NCBI GenBank assembly: GCA_030248195.1
Contig: JASAND010016475.1
Coordinates: 20,001-84,000 of the forward strand
Direction of reading: 5' to 3'
DNA from: Trissonchulus latispiculum
Lineage: Eukaryota > Nematoda > Enoplea > Enoplida > Ironidae
Length of the DNA: 64,000 nt
Part shown: in pieces, positions 11,963 through 23,551 of the stretch
Position numbering within the stretch: position 1 is the first letter of the stretch
Layout: every line of letters starts with the position of its first letter
Notes under the pieces: model-generated
The model's input: only the letters and a program-made list of their open reading frames with translations
Databases searched by the model: none
What the model was told of the DNA's origin: nothing
Position numbers and translations under genes: made by a program

Positions 11963-12225
11963 TATATAGTCATTCAAATCCTCTCACCAAGACCTAACTT
12001 TGCTCATGAGTCTTGAGAGTATTTTTGATTCCTTACAATTTAAGAGATAACAGCGAAAATTAAATTTCGAGTTCCAAAACTGACCATTCTTCAAGAAATC
12101 AAATATTGCAAGATTTCGACAGCTTCAACAGCGCTGGTCCGTTGACCAAGTGTTGTCTATATTTGTTGTCCTAAAGGACATGTTATGTCCAAATGGTGAG
12201 CTCTCTGCGGCGTCTCTCTCTACAG

Positions 12226-13075
12226 TAGAGATGAGATCAGGGCCGACTTTTTCGGCCCGGCCCGGCCCGGCCCGGCCCTGTTCAAATTTGAGGTCTGTCC
12301 GGCCCGGCCCGGCCCTGTGTCAAAAACTTCAGGCCCTGGCCCGGCCCGGCCCTGAGCGCCATTTAGGTCTGCGGTCCAACCCGGCCCTGAAAAGCCCTGT
12401 GGTTTTAAACATTCTTCTATGAAGTTTTGAGACACTTAGAATTTTGTGTTCTGCCGCACTATCGTATTCTGGAGATCCAACGTTTATGTTCCTCAAAAAA
12501 CAGTGCATTACAAATATTTCAGTATCCTACCTTGCTAAGGAAATTAGCACTAAATGTACGTGTATGTAATTAGCGTGACGTCGATTTACCGAAATAGTTA
12601 AATGTTTTACATGTTTGGATGTTTGTTTGTTTGTTTGTTTGTTTCTTTGTTTGTTTGTTTGTTTGTTTGTTTGTTTGTTTGTTTGTTTGTTTGTTGTTTG
12701 AAATAGAGTTTGAAGCAGTTATATACATATGTATGTAGTTGATTAAACTTTTGTTACTCGAAAGCTGATGTATATTTGATATTGATATTGATATTGATTT
12801 GCTGTATATTTAGTCTCATTTGACACAAAGAAAGCAAGAAATTTTGAATTTAGGAAGGCAAAATCAATACTTAGAATTGGAAAGTGTATATATATGCAAT
12901 AAATTAATGTGAAAAACATCAGGGCCTGGCAGGGCCGAACAGGGCCGGTCCGGGCCGGGCTTTTTTCGTTGGAAGCTGCGCGGCCCGGCCCGGCCCTGAC
13001 TGGAAACAAGGTCTGCGCGTCCCGGTCCGGCCCGTCGGGCCGGGCCGGGCTTTGTCGGCCCTGTTCTCATCTCTA
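12226..13075. mobile_element. hAT-like MITE with GGCCCGGCCC arrays
   Basis: Termini TAGAGATGAGATCAGGGCC and, reverse complemented, TAGAGATGAGAACAGGGCC are inverted repeats. CTCTACAG at 12218-12225 and 13076-13083 is a perfect 8-bp target duplication. Arrays of GGCCCGGCCC occupy about 150 bases inside each end. A (TTTG)n tract lies in the centre. No transposase. Confidence 0.95.
12621..12700. repeat. (TTTG)n microsatellite
   Basis: Roughly twenty tandem GTTT units with one TTTC interruption, within the GGCCC MITE. Confidence 0.95.
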
Positions 13076-13083
13076 CTCTACAG

Positions 13084-16000
13084 CACAGCAACGAAAATGT
13101 GAAATTTTGAAGGTCGCAGCCAGATTGTTTTGAACACAGATTCTCTCAACTCATACAATCAATTACAAAACGGCTTTGCACACGCATTTTTGAGACAATT
13201 ACAAAGGGTTATTTTCATGGTTTCGCGTTTTGTCATTCTGTGTAAGAGAAATAAGCGTCCAAACTTGAAAATTTTGATAAAAACCAGGACAAAAATTTAC
13301 ATTTCTCTCAAAATCTTGACCTACTTAATCATTAAACGATTTCAGAAAAAAAGCCATCGGGAAGACGTTTCTTTTGAAGCCTGAACTGGTCGCTTTTCTT
13401 AAGCTTTGCCACACTTCGAGAAATCCATGATCAAAAATTGTTTTCCTGTTATCGTTGTTGTTTTGCAACTAAGGATGTTTAAATTTTATTTAATATTTAA
13501 ATAACAAACATTAAAAGTTTGAAAGTCAATTTATTACAGGGATTTTCTATTACAGGGGAGGAGTGCATACCTGAACGGGAGGTCCAATTTCACTGACCCT
13601 TGTGGAAGCAAATTTGGGTACCCCTTGTGAGAGCGATTTTTCTTAAGCGTACTTTTGAAAGCGATTTTTAAGCGTTTTTGTCGTTTTTTAATGAAAAACA
13701 GCGATTTTTTAGCTAAAACAACGTTTTTCGGACGCTTTTTTAGCACAAATACGGATTTATAATGAAAAACCCGGGGAACCCGGAAAATTTTTGGAAATTT
13801 TAGTCTTAAAACCTATTTTTGGGCAATTTTCTTACCCCTTGTGGGAGCAATTTCGGGACCCCTTGTGAGCGACTTCGCCGAGGGGGGGGGGAAATTCCCC
13901 CCCCCTTTCCCCCCTTGTCCACCTGTGGAGGAGTGGGGGAATTCAAATTAGAAATTACGAATACCTGCCACTCATCTCAATGAACCTCTCATCATCAAGT
14001 TTTATTGAAAATCTAACTTTTATGATTTTATTGTTTTTCGCACTTTTTAAAAATACAAAAAGCTTAAAATACTAAATTTTTAGCTGAAGAAGCAAATTCT
14101 TATTCATTTTAGTGATGTTTTAAGTTTTTTTCGAAAAAATTTTGCTCCTAGGTGCAATGATTTCATTGTGTATTTTACTTCTGCTTGATTTCGACTCAGC
14201 GCTGCCATTACCAGTTTTTTTAGAGCAATCATTAAGCATTACATTTTTAAATTCTATTATATATACTTGTAAATTTAGACATGTGTTTTGGCTTCTAATG
14301 TACATTTTTTATCTCTACCAATTTTGAGTGTATATAATATCTTCTTACTTTGGAAAAGTAAAGGTTTTCTGACCAGATTTTTCGGAATTTTTGAAAATTC
14401 TCAAAGTCTGGAAGGTCCCACTCCCCAGATCTCCCGCCATTGAACATTTTCGGAAGACTTTAAGTAACTTGAATGAAATATGTATCATTGTATAATATTT
14501 CATTGTATAATAGTATCTTGAATGAAATATCAGAAGAGAAAAGCAATACATGTTGTTTTTTTCTCGGGAACAGACGAAAACAATGTACTTCATATGGTAT
14601 TAAATGCTACAAAAACCCATGAGAACGTGCTTATACTGCAGAAAAGTAAATTTCCAGAGAAAATACCAGCTTAAAAGCACACTAAAAAGTAATGTGTAAT
14701 TCTAAAAAATCCTGGCTCTAATATAGAATTAAAACTGGATTACTAAAAGGAAATTTGTTTTGAAATGCAGGCACTGGTGGACAAAATTAAAAAGCGTGGA
14801 CATGCGGACATGTGCGGGCGGACGTGGACAAGACCTGTGTGGACAAACGTGGACGTGGACACTGAAAATCTTGTCCACTTCCAACTCTGCGTGGGTATAC
14901 GGAAGAATCACCGTTTTGAATTTATCTAACCTACTGCTCTTCGCTGTTGATCGAAAATTTCTGCTGAAATGAAACCAGTCTTGGATTCTCCTGACGTATT
15001 ACATTGACGAAAACAGGTAAAGGAAAACATTTGCCCGCCCAACTTCAAGCTTTATACCCCCAAAACGCGAAGAAAACTCATTTAACACACTCATTGATGT
15101 TTTTAGTTTCTTCAAGCCTTATATAATTCTGAATTTTGAAAATACCAGGTCAGAGAATAGTGACCCGGTTTCATCTCTGAGACGTTACATTATCTTAACT
15201 CTGATCTGTTTCAGCTCTCTCTCTCTCTCTCTCCAATCTCTGCTACTGTTTCTGTCATGCGTCAAATGTGTTCAACATTTTCTAGGAGCGCTTTCTTTGC
15301 CCTCACCACTTTCTTGTCAGAGATAAGATTGTTGCGTTGCATGTTAGCTTACACATGCGTATGTGATATAGCGCGTATACATAAAGGTGGATACGAGCTA
15401 TATAGTGGATAAGGGGTAGAGTTGAGGGGGTCCGCTGGAGGGCCTAAATGCGTTAGTGACATGAATTATCTATACGGCAATCGTGTGCATAATTTAGCAT
15501 AAACTAGGCTCTCTGCTAATACCTGAATTTTGATGCCTTCATTAATCACATCTTATAAGCCAAACCATGGTTGAACTGGACTTGTTCATTTCATTAGTCA
15601 AGGGACAACCGAAGCTAGAGGAAACAGTGCAGAAAAGTGAAAAGAGAGCTTAAGAGATCAATGCTCAAGTCGAAAGTTGTGTAACATGGTTTTCTAATCA
15701 AGATTAGAGTAGCCGCAACGTAACGGGATCAAGGTCAGGACAGGATATCGCCGGCCCAAACATTTCACGGGGCCGGCGAGGCCTAAGACGTTCTTGTGCC
15801 GAAGTTATAATATATATATTTACATAAAAATACATAAAACTACAAAAGGGAGTGAAAGTACTTACATAAACTTGAACTGCTCGGAACGTACGAATATTAT
15901 GGAAAAACAGGTTGTTGTAGTTATGAACTTAAGGTGAGCTCCACTTTTTTGGTCATTTTTCTACTTTATCCGATCTCGCTGAGTTTTTACATATTTTATT

Positions 16001-16515
16001 GTCCAAACGGCATATTTTAACGAGTTCTTAATATTAAAGTCGTAAGTCTTACGGTTATTGAGTAATTTCACCTCAAAGTTGAGATCTCATGTGTTAAACA
16101 TAGGAAATTAGAAAAGTCACTTTTTCACGTTCACAAAATATGAAGAGAATTCATACTTCATACATCCGAAACATTTTTTAAAAACATTTGCTGAAAACTT
16201 GCATACAGGGGGTTTCGGGGGCGCTGAGCACGATTCAGCTTTCCCTTAGCTCAGTATAAGCTTACATGTTAAGCGTACAACTGTTTAGCTTACAATGTTA
16301 AGCGTACAGCGTCATTTACTGTGGCATTCGTACATGCTGTGTATGACTTGGATTGATTAGTACACTATAGTGGAAGGAACTGTTATTATATACATATTTT
16401 TTATGTTTATGACTTTCAGTTTTAAACAACGGTTCAGTGAGTATATATGTGTAATAAAAATGGTCATTTAAAGATTATGGAGTTTGCAATAAAATAGGCT
16501 CCAGTTTGCAAATGC
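13084..16515. other. No gene recognised
   Basis: This interval holds the remainder and right end of the GTGGAC element (to 14889) and further repeat-like DNA. The phrase CCCTTGTGRGAGC recurs near 13597, 13620, 13836 and 13859 close to C/G runs, suggesting an old short repeat. A short (CT)n run lies near 15216-15232. Frames are small and show no recognisable domain. Confidence 0.4.
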
Positions 16516-16523
16516 CTTGATAA

Positions 16524-17786
16524 TAGGGTAGGGTTGTATCTATTCAGCTATTTCATTTTCGATTCGGTGCAGTTCAGTTTTTCTATTTCTCAAATATATA
16601 CGATTCGATTCAGATTGATTTACTTCCCCTAAAATTTGAAACGATTCGATGCAGTTCGATTTTCCTCATTCTGAACAAACTGCGATTCGATTCAGATTTC
16701 CAAAATAGCGATTTTTGATTCGATTTTTAATTTTTTATTTCTGCAAAAGATCACATTATTGCGGGCACCATTGTCTAATTTAAGGGAAGTCCAGTGTTTG
16801 GTCATTTTTCTGAACCTCGATTTGTGTATATATTTTATACTCCAATTCAAAAAGCACATTTTAATATGTTTTTAAAATTAAAGTCACATCTTTTAGGGAA
16901 TTTGGGAAAAAATGTGCAAAACCTTGGAGATTAAAAAGTTAGTACTTTAGCACTAGTGTCAAAAGAATTTGGAACATGGACAAATATCACCGACATCGCT
17001 CGCCATCGTCAGAAAAACATTGAAAAGGTTAGAATTTTGATTAAAGTTTTAAAAACTTTTAAGGTTAAAAGATTTAAGCCTTCCAAAGATCACGCAAATA
17101 AAATGAACTAAATGTGAAGTATTTTAAAGGCCCAAATGAAAATTCAAACTGGTCCTGCTCCTGCTCCTGGTTTTAGACCCCTGGTCCTGGTCCTGAAAGG
17201 GGTCAGTGTCCTGTTCCTGGTCCTGGTCCTGCTCTTAGACTCCACTGAGTTTTTCAACATAAAAATTTGATTGAAACTATCTAGTAGAAGTTAAGCAATT
17301 TATAAATAGACGTTAATTGTTTAGCTTAAATGTCAACTGCTAAATTTTAGAATTTACTGTCAATACTGGAGCAAACCTTAAAAAACTTAAAACCCAAAGC
17401 CCAATCCCAAATGAAGGCACAGTGCACAATTGATAAGCAAAAAATGACAGAATTTTCTCATTGCTGTAGATATGTACATACAAAAAAGATGCAGACACTA
17501 AACATACAAACATACAGATACACCCTCACACATTTTCCCATGCCTCTCTTAATCTGCTGCCTATTTCGCCTGAATCAAAATGTGAATCGAAATAAATCAA
17601 AAATAACGATTCAACCTAAATATTTTTGATTTGATGCAGTTCGATTTTGCCATGAAAAAGTAGCAGAGATTTGATGCAGTTCGATTTTCTGCACTACAGA
17701 TTCAATTGGATTCGATGCATCAAAAATCAAAAGTCGCATCAAAAGTGTTTTGATCCGATTCGAATCAAAAATCAAAAACAACAGTA
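16524..17786. mobile_element. hAT-like MITE with GATTCGATTC motif arrays
   Basis: CTTGATAA at 16516-16523 and 17787-17794 is a perfect 8-bp target duplication. The left end TAGGGTAGGGTTGT and the right end, reverse complemented TACTGTTGTTTTTGATT, share a weak TAnnGTTGT-type terminus. Degenerate copies of GATTCGATGCAGTTCGATTT fill about 180 bases inside both ends in opposite orientation. A (GGTCCT)n-like patch at 17150-17235 (CCTGGTCCTGCTCCTG) lies inside and may be the remnant of another motif-array MITE. Confidence 0.85.
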
Positions 17787-18169
17787 CTTGATAACATGAC
17801 TACAAGCCTTAAGCCCACGAATAAGGGCGAATTTTCAACTACTGGGGAACCTTCAATCTACTACGGACCAGCCATGGAACAGAAATGAAGACTAGCTTTG
17901 AAGAACCTAAGTGCTGCAATATTTGTGTTTTGTATGTGTACTGTATATTTTGACATTGCTCGAGGCATGAACCAACTTTGATAGCTTTCGAGACATGAAC
18001 CAACTTTGATATCTTTTGATTTTCAGTTCTAAATTAGTTCTGTTCAACCTGGGATTCGTTCGATTCTTCCTGCAGAGGCACCATGGTCTCACAGAGTGGG
18101 CAGTTTCGGGTCAATCCATAGTTTGACAGAACACGTTTATATCTTTATAACTAGCCAAAAATAAATGCC

Positions 18170-18765
18170 GCTTCTGTGGTTCGTTTTTATTTTAAGTGAC
18201 ATCTTCGGTTACGTTAGAAGAGCTAGGCTCTTCCTTCCTTCAGGGATTGTCAGTTTTAATGATTTCTGCTTAATTTAATGCTAATTAACATTACTAGAAA
18301 AGCTTAAATTTCCATAATTAAAACCAGCACACTTCTCTTTCCAATTATCCAAACATAATTACCCGTTCTGTGGTTCGATTTTATTTTACACACCGATTTT
18401 TCAACCACATGTGAAGATTTCAGTACAACTGCCAAGTTTCACTATCTTCAATGGTTTTCCGTTAATTGCTTAATAATTAACATTAGTAATCAACTTAAAG
18501 TTTACATAATTAAAATCAGCACATCCTCCTCCTTATATTTACCAAAAAATATTTACCCTTTCCGTGTTTCGTTTTTATTCTGCAAGCCATTCTTTATCAC
18601 ATATGGGAGCTTCAGCTTGCCATAAAACTGTGACTGGTTTTAGTGGTTTTAATTAAAGTTCCACGCTAACTAACATCAATAACTTAGTTGAAACTTTTAT
18701 CACTAAATAAAGCAAGACTTTCTCTTTATGTTTAGCGAAAAAATAATTAGTAGTTCTGTGGTTCG
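18170..18765. repeat. Degenerate ~194-bp tandem satellite, three units
   Basis: The anchor TTCTGTGGTTCG (or TTCCGTGTTTCG) occurs at about 18172, 18366, 18559 and 18754, that is at spacings of 194, 193 and 195. Each unit also contains a CATAATTAAAAYCAGCACA-like phrase and a TTAACATTA-like phrase at matching places. Units have diverged considerably. No coding. Confidence 0.85.
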
Positions 18766-18903
18766 TGGTTGTAACATGACTTTCACAACGTGAACCCACG
18801 TAAGTAGAAACAAAGTGGAGGAATGGGCCGTCGCACTTGTTCTACAGATATAAATGAGAAAGAAGAAGAAAGTCATGCACCACCGAAGGTCCGAGAAATT
18901 CGG

Positions 18904-18974
18904 ACCTCCGGTGGGACTCGAACCCACGACGTTTTCGGCATAGGCAAACGCTCCGCCGACTGAGCTACGGAGGC
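18904..18974 (-). tRNA. tRNA-like sequence, copy 1 (probable pseudogene/SINE head)
   Basis: On the minus strand the sequence has a pol III A box (TAGCTCAGTCGG), a B box (GGTTCGAGTCC), a 5-bp T stem (GTGGG/CCCAC), a D stem (GCTC/GAGC) and an acceptor stem CCTCCG/CGGAGG of only six pairs. The anticodon stem has one mismatch and the loop CTATGCC would give anticodon AUG. The imperfect acceptor and anticodon stems and its position in a tandem repeat make a functional tRNA doubtful. Confidence 0.6.
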
Positions 18975-19155
18975 ACAGTCTCATCAAGCTTTGTCGGAAT
19001 TCGTGTACCAATGTACATGACTTTCACAACGTGAACCCACGTAAGCAGAAACAAAGTGGAGGAAGAGCAAACTCAAGGGCCGTCGCACTTGTTTTACAGA
19101 TATAAATGAGAAAGAAGAAGAAAGTCATGTACCACCGAAGGTCTGAAAAATTCGG

Positions 19156-19227
19156 ACCTCCGGTGGGACACGAACCCACGACGTTTTGCGCACTAGGCAA
19201 ACGCTCTGCCGACTGAGCTACGGATGC
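19156..19227 (-). tRNA. tRNA-like sequence, copy 2 (Thr-AGU-like fold)
   Basis: Same layout as copy 1, but the anticodon stem TTTGC/GCAAA is perfect and the loop CTAGTGC would present anticodon AGU (threonine). The T arm reads GTGGG-TTCGTGT-CCCAC. The acceptor stem has one mismatch (CATCCG/CGGAGG). A tRNA-Thr-derived SINE head is the best reading; a genuine gene is possible. Confidence 0.6.
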
Positions 19228-19382
19228 ACAGTCTCATGAAGCTAGTGATGTTTCAGTCACTGAAACTGAAACTGAAACTAGGTTTCAGTTTGTACTGGTT
19301 TCAGTTTCAGTCACTGAAACTGAAACTGAAACTGAAACTATTTTGAGAAGTGACCTGAAACTGAAATTGAAACTGAAACATT

Positions 19383-20139
19383 TGTAATGAACTGAGTAGG
19401 ATTGAGTTAGAAAACTTGATTGAGTTGATTTGACTTCAAAAGTGGGGTCGCTTAGGTTAGAAGTTCAATCACACGGAAGGTTAGCGCGTTTGCCTAAGTA
19501 GACAAACTTATGTACCAGATTCCCGAAAGGTGATTTGCCAAAATCGGGGATCTCTACAGAAAAAGACTTTAAAACACTGCTGACAAGGATTAGTGTATTC
19601 TTTTCAGCTAGAAATGTTGAATTCCTTATCATGGTAATTATAAGTTTCGCTTTTACGCCAACACTAGGATTTCTAGAGTTTTACTATTCTTCCGTTCTTA
19701 TTAACCTCTAGCAATGGAAGGGGAAAGTAACCGCACCCGGGCCACTGAGGGAAAGGACACCTGTCCTTTCAGAAAAGGGAATTTTTGGAATTGACCTTAT
19801 TATTATGATTTTTATCACTTCACGTGTAATAGATCATTATTTGGACTGATTGATCCTAACTAAGCTTGTAAGTGCCCTTCTCTTGTGTTAATGTTGGAGT
19901 AACTTTTGGCCTTTCTTCTCGTATTGGATGAAAAATGCTTATTTGGGACTGGCAACTCTGATTTGAACAATTATACAATGACAATTAATTATGGCTTGGA
20001 CACAATATCAAACTAAAGCTTAACATCGACGAGATCTATTAAATTCCGTTTCTAGTAGAGTTTTCTTTTGGGGCGATGACCAATTAGAAGCCAACTTTTT
20101 AACCACTTTTAAGCACAAGATCTAAGCCATTCCATTACA
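19383..20139 (-). repeat. 3' LTR (short, 757 bp)
   Basis: It consists of 177 bases (19383-19559) identical to 37272-37448 joined directly to 580 bases (19560-20139) that match 43057-43636 with about three substitutions. It starts TG and ends CA in both orientations. It lacks the 5608-base middle present in the other copy. Confidence 0.93.
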
Positions 20140-21946
20140 ACCTCCACAAGAAAAATGGGTGGGATTTCTGCTAGGGGGAATAAACCAAAATGTTAACTCA
20201 TTTCCTTCCAACACGTTATCAGTTACACATCATAACAATTATCTATTACTTCTAATCCATAATTACTAACAATAGTTCTATATAACAGTTCTTCTAATAA
20301 TCAAGATTAAGACCAATAAAGAGTATTCTACATGTGCTGTGTTTCGTGTTTGACGTGTATACCAGTTCATATCGTCATTCTCTTGCAGTACACTAACCTT
20401 CTAGGGCTTACCAATTACAATTCGCTATAACGTCTGCTCTGCATATTAAACTCTAACTTCCACTTCTTCTCTTTCTTGTAGGTGGGGTCGATCTACTATG
20501 GATCCGTTCCGCAACCACCATAACCTTCAAAACGTAAACTAATTTGCATATTCCTTTCAGGTGGGGTCGATCTACTATGGATCCGTTCCGCAGCCACCAT
20601 AACCTTCAAAACGTAAACTAATTTGCATATTCCTTTCAGGTGGGGTCGATCTACTATGGATCCGTTCCGCAGCCACCAGAATCCTCAAAAAGTAAACTAA
20701 TTTACATAATTTCTCAGTTCAATTTGCGCTGAACACACCTGGTTCAGTATCGGCAGGGGATTTGGGTTCATAAGCGCACCTGGCTTATATTTCAACATGG
20801 GGATTCATAAGCGCACCCGGCTTATATTACAGCATTTATTAGGGGTCGGCCTTCGATGGGCCCGTACTTCCCTAATCTCGTCTCCTTTTCTGGATATTAA
20901 TATGAAAACTGAAATATTGGTTATCCATTTATTATTCCCGTCTCACGTCATTACAATTCATTCCAGCAATACAAAGACCATCTCCTCATTCAATACCAAA
21001 TTCATATTATTATTGACCGTTACAGTATAAAAGTGAACCACGGGACTGTCTCAAAACGATTCTTCGTAAGTTTCCTCATTCCTTTAAACTTATCAGTTTT
21101 TACATTAGGGGATAACCAATAAGGTACAACACAGATATACAATTACCAACATACAACTGAGCACTTCTGATTAGCATACTGAAATTTAGTGCATCACGTC
21201 TAGTCGTTTACTATTAATCTTTACGATAAGACTTATACTTCCCCTGTTAACGTTTTCAATTCTTTTCAGCTATACAATGAGTAAAGTGTTCCGATTCCTT
21301 TAGGGACTGTCGCAAGCACATAATATCCGATTCGAATAATACAATAACCAACGTTCCAATGATCCTGTACAGTAATACAACTACCTATTACAGATACTGA
21401 GCCAAACGAATAACAACATAACATATACGACTATACTTAAGCTGTTCATAGAGCAGACTTAACCACATAGCAAATATTCCAAACAAGACAGATAGTTAAA
21501 ATTCCAAACTCGAGAATGAACAGGATGATTATAAAATAATGTCATTTAATTTTTACAGCTTTTCCTCTTAGCCAGCCTTATTTCTCTTCACACAGTACTC
21601 ACACAAGATTTTCAGTATTACAATTACAATTATAAACCAAGCAACATCATAATGAACAGTATAATAGAATACAATTAGCTATGCTCTACAAGACTACTGC
21701 AATTATTCTTAAATCTTTCGTTATGGTTATGAAACTTTCTGTATAAATAACCGCGTACTATTTTTGGTTCTTTTTGAGTTATTAGATACTAACAATTACT
21801 TAATCACTTACAAAACTTCACAGTTACTACATATACAGCAAAAATACACAACACTATTTTTGTTTCATATACATATCGGATTTTTTTGTATTTTCACAAA
21901 ATAGTACTTTTTATATTATTTTTGAACATTTTAACTACAGTTAGGT
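20140..21946 (-). other. 3' non-coding region of the LTR element
   Basis: No gene recognised. It contains three tandem 79-base units (20481, 20560, 20639), a 37-base-spaced duplication of TTCATAAGCGCACC (20767 and 20804) and otherwise AT-rich DNA. A short purine-rich run next to the LTR (GTGGAGGT on the minus strand) is only a weak polypurine-tract candidate. Confidence 0.5.
20481..20715 (-). repeat. 79-bp tandem repeat, three units
   Basis: GGTGGGGTCGATCTACTATG recurs at 20481, 20560 and 20639, and the intervening sequence (GATCCGTTCCGCARCCACC, AAACTAATTTGCATA) is nearly identical in units 1 and 2 and slightly diverged in unit 3. GGTGGGGTCG-like sequence also occurs in the LTR near 19443. 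Confidence 0.95.
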
Positions 21947-23248
21947 CTAACTGCTCCAGCGAGGGGGAGTGTAGTCTTCCTCCTCATAGTGGAAGGGCTC
22001 AGGGGACTCAGTGAGCCAGCGCAAATAGTCTTCCATCTGTTCCTCCAAAGTGGGAGGATGACATTCCGCGCAAGCGCAAGGGAGAGTATCTGGCGGGACG
22101 TTGGTGGGTTCTGGCTCCCTTTCAGGTTCGTTGGCTCTGCATAGGAGGCGCAATTCCTCGAGCTGACGCCAGTACTCTCTGGCAGGAATGATTTCGGCCT
22201 CCAGACAGCTTCGCAGAGCTTGAATCTCCCGGATGATGTAGTTGGGGATGTCATGGCGCCAATCATCAGGAACCAGGGGAGGTGCCATACCAGGCGGGGG
22301 TAGTGGATCCAGACTGTCTACCACGGATTCCGGGAGGGACTCAGATTCCGGGAGGGATTCGGTTTCGGATGCAGGTGTGATTTCTTCAACATCTTGTTCT
22401 TCTTCTTCTTCTTCTTCCCAATCCTCCTCGGCAGAAAAGTCCTGGTTTGGGGACTTGGAGGGTGTAATGGGAGGATAGGGGCGGGTTTCATTGATTATCG
22501 TAGGATAATTGGGCTCCGGCCCAAACGGGGGTGGAGGGTAATAGGGTTGTGGATTTGGAATTGCTGGGTTGTTGACTATCTGCAGGACTTCCGTTCGCAG
22601 ATTTTCCAAAGAGATAGCGTAGAGGGCTCTGTCCCCCGGAGTATCATCCGCCTTATAGGTGTTGAGTGAAAAAATGCGGAAGGCGGCCTGAATATGATCC
22701 TGAACGGTCGTATCAGGATGAAGGCTAACCGCATTTTCCGTATCAATTTGAGCCTTTCTGAGGCGAAGGCCGGTGTCGTCAAATTTGGCCTTGTAACCCG
22801 GATATTGAGTAGCAACCGGGTACTTATCTTCCTTAGGGAACATTTCCAGGAGACGTTCCGCTCCATAGGTCTTCGGTTCATGATGAGGATGGTCGTTTAG
22901 GCTCTTCAGGACTGTGTAGGAGCCTAGCCAATGAGGCACTTTTACTGGACAACGGGTCGCGGCCCGCTTCTGGCCTGGTTTTGCGAATGGAACTCCGCAT
23001 TGAGGGCAGATTGCCTGGCCATCTGATGAGGGTGTACAGGTGGTAGGCCTGTACCCAAGATATGGCTGAGCAGGTGGAGGGTTTGGCACCGCAGAGGGAA
23101 CTGGGGCTCTGTGACGGATGGTTGGTGAAGGATCCGTTGAGACAGAATATATGCCCCATTCTATCAGGGCTTCTCGGACACGGTTCCGTTTGGGCGGTTC
23201 CGTAGGGTCATAGGTATTGGGAGGGGGGTTGTTCTCTTTATTTTCCAT
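21947..23248 (-). CDS. Unrecognised accessory protein of the LTR element (433 aa)
   Basis: I do not recognise the family. The frame is intact from ATG at 23248 to a stop. Visible parts are a proline-rich N-terminus, a CPQCG pair near residue 81 that could begin a zinc ribbon (a further Cys at about 98), a middle segment rich in Y/P, an acidic run (EEDWEEEEEEEQDVEE, around residue 285), a repeated LPESESLPES phrase, and a C-terminus with CACAECH. The start codon is preceded immediately by TTTTCTACTTTCAG, a good 3' splice site, which suggests expression from a spliced message. The acidic and Pro-rich make-up would fit a regulatory or trafficking protein, but that is a guess. It lies last before the 3' LTR, where complex retroviruses often keep accessory genes. 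Confidence 0.8.
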   Translation of the reverse strand: MENKENNPPPNTYDPTEPPKRNRVREALIEWGIYSVSTDPSPTIRHRAPVPSAVPNPPPAQPYLGYRPTTCTPSSDGQAICPQCGVPFAKPGQKRAATRCPVKVPHWLGSYTVLKSLNDHPHHEPKTYGAERLLEMFPKEDKYPVATQYPGYKAKFDDTGLRLRKAQIDTENAVSLHPDTTVQDHIQAAFRIFSLNTYKADDTPGDRALYAISLENLRTEVLQIVNNPAIPNPQPYYPPPPFGPEPNYPTIINETRPYPPITPSKSPNQDFSAEEDWEEEEEEEQDVEEITPASETESLPESESLPESVVDSLDPLPPPGMAPPLVPDDWRHDIPNYIIREIQALRSCLEAEIIPAREYWRQLEELRLLCRANEPEREPEPTNVPPDTLPCACAECHPPTLEEQMEDYLRWLTESPEPFHYEEEDYTPPRWSS

Positions 23249-23264
23249 CTGAAAGTAGAAAACA
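23246..23264 (-). promoter_or_regulatory. Candidate 3' splice site at the start of the 433-aa ORF
   Basis: On the minus strand a pyrimidine-rich tract TTTTCTACTTTC is followed by AG and then directly by the ATG of the ORF. The same arrangement occurs before the 488-aa ORF, which makes chance less likely. Confidence 0.6.
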
Positions 23265-23551
23265 CTAATGCCACAGATTAATGAATTCTAGTATGGAATT
23301 TGCGTATGTGTTGTGCAGTCTAGCCTGACGTACCCAGTCGAGGTCCATTAGACGCAATATTTCTGAAAGTTGGGGATTTTGGAGCAGTTAGTGGATTTCT
23401 CAAAATTATCTTATTTTAAAATCAGCTAAAAGAAATGGTTATTAGATACATGTCTCATGTACAATGCATAAACAGACAAGACAAATATCTGTACATAACA
23501 ATTTCAACTAAAACAAAAAGAATAACATATATCACAGCCTTAGACAACAGT

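Larger units (their letters stand above)
8888..14889. mobile_element. hAT-like MITE with GTGGAC arrays, inflated by nested insertions
   Basis: The left end CAGAGTTGGAAGGTGGAC and the right end GTCCACTTCCAACTCTG are inverted repeats differing by one base. Repeats of GTGGAC(AT/GT)G lie inside both ends (8899-8955 and 14774-14878). The flanks TGTGCGTA (8880-8887) and CGTGGGTA (14890-14897) agree at 6 of 8 positions, so an aged target duplication is plausible. The 6-kb interval contains at least four other elements (foldback remnants, a Tc1/mariner-like element and the GGCCC MITE at 12226). The original MITE was therefore probably small. Confidence 0.7.
18775..19235 (-). repeat. Tandem ~241-bp repeat (SINE-like) carrying tRNA-like heads
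   Basis: Two units begin CATGACTTTCACAACGTG at 18775 and 19016. Each contains, on the minus strand, a tRNA-like sequence with A and B boxes, followed by CTTTCTTCTTCTTTCTC and an arm that complements the unit end (CATGACTTTC/GAAAGTCATG). The second unit is cut at 19242 by the TGAAAC MITE and continues at 44045 (TTTCTCGGAATTCGTGTACC), matching the uninterrupted unit 1 at about 18985-19010. A dispersed tRNA-derived SINE in dimer form, or a tandem tRNA array, are both possible. Confidence 0.8.

Noticed and set aside
20481..20715. CRISPR-like array suggested by three spaced repeats
   Set aside because: The 79-base units are direct tandem copies with no unique spacers, in a eukaryotic LTR element.
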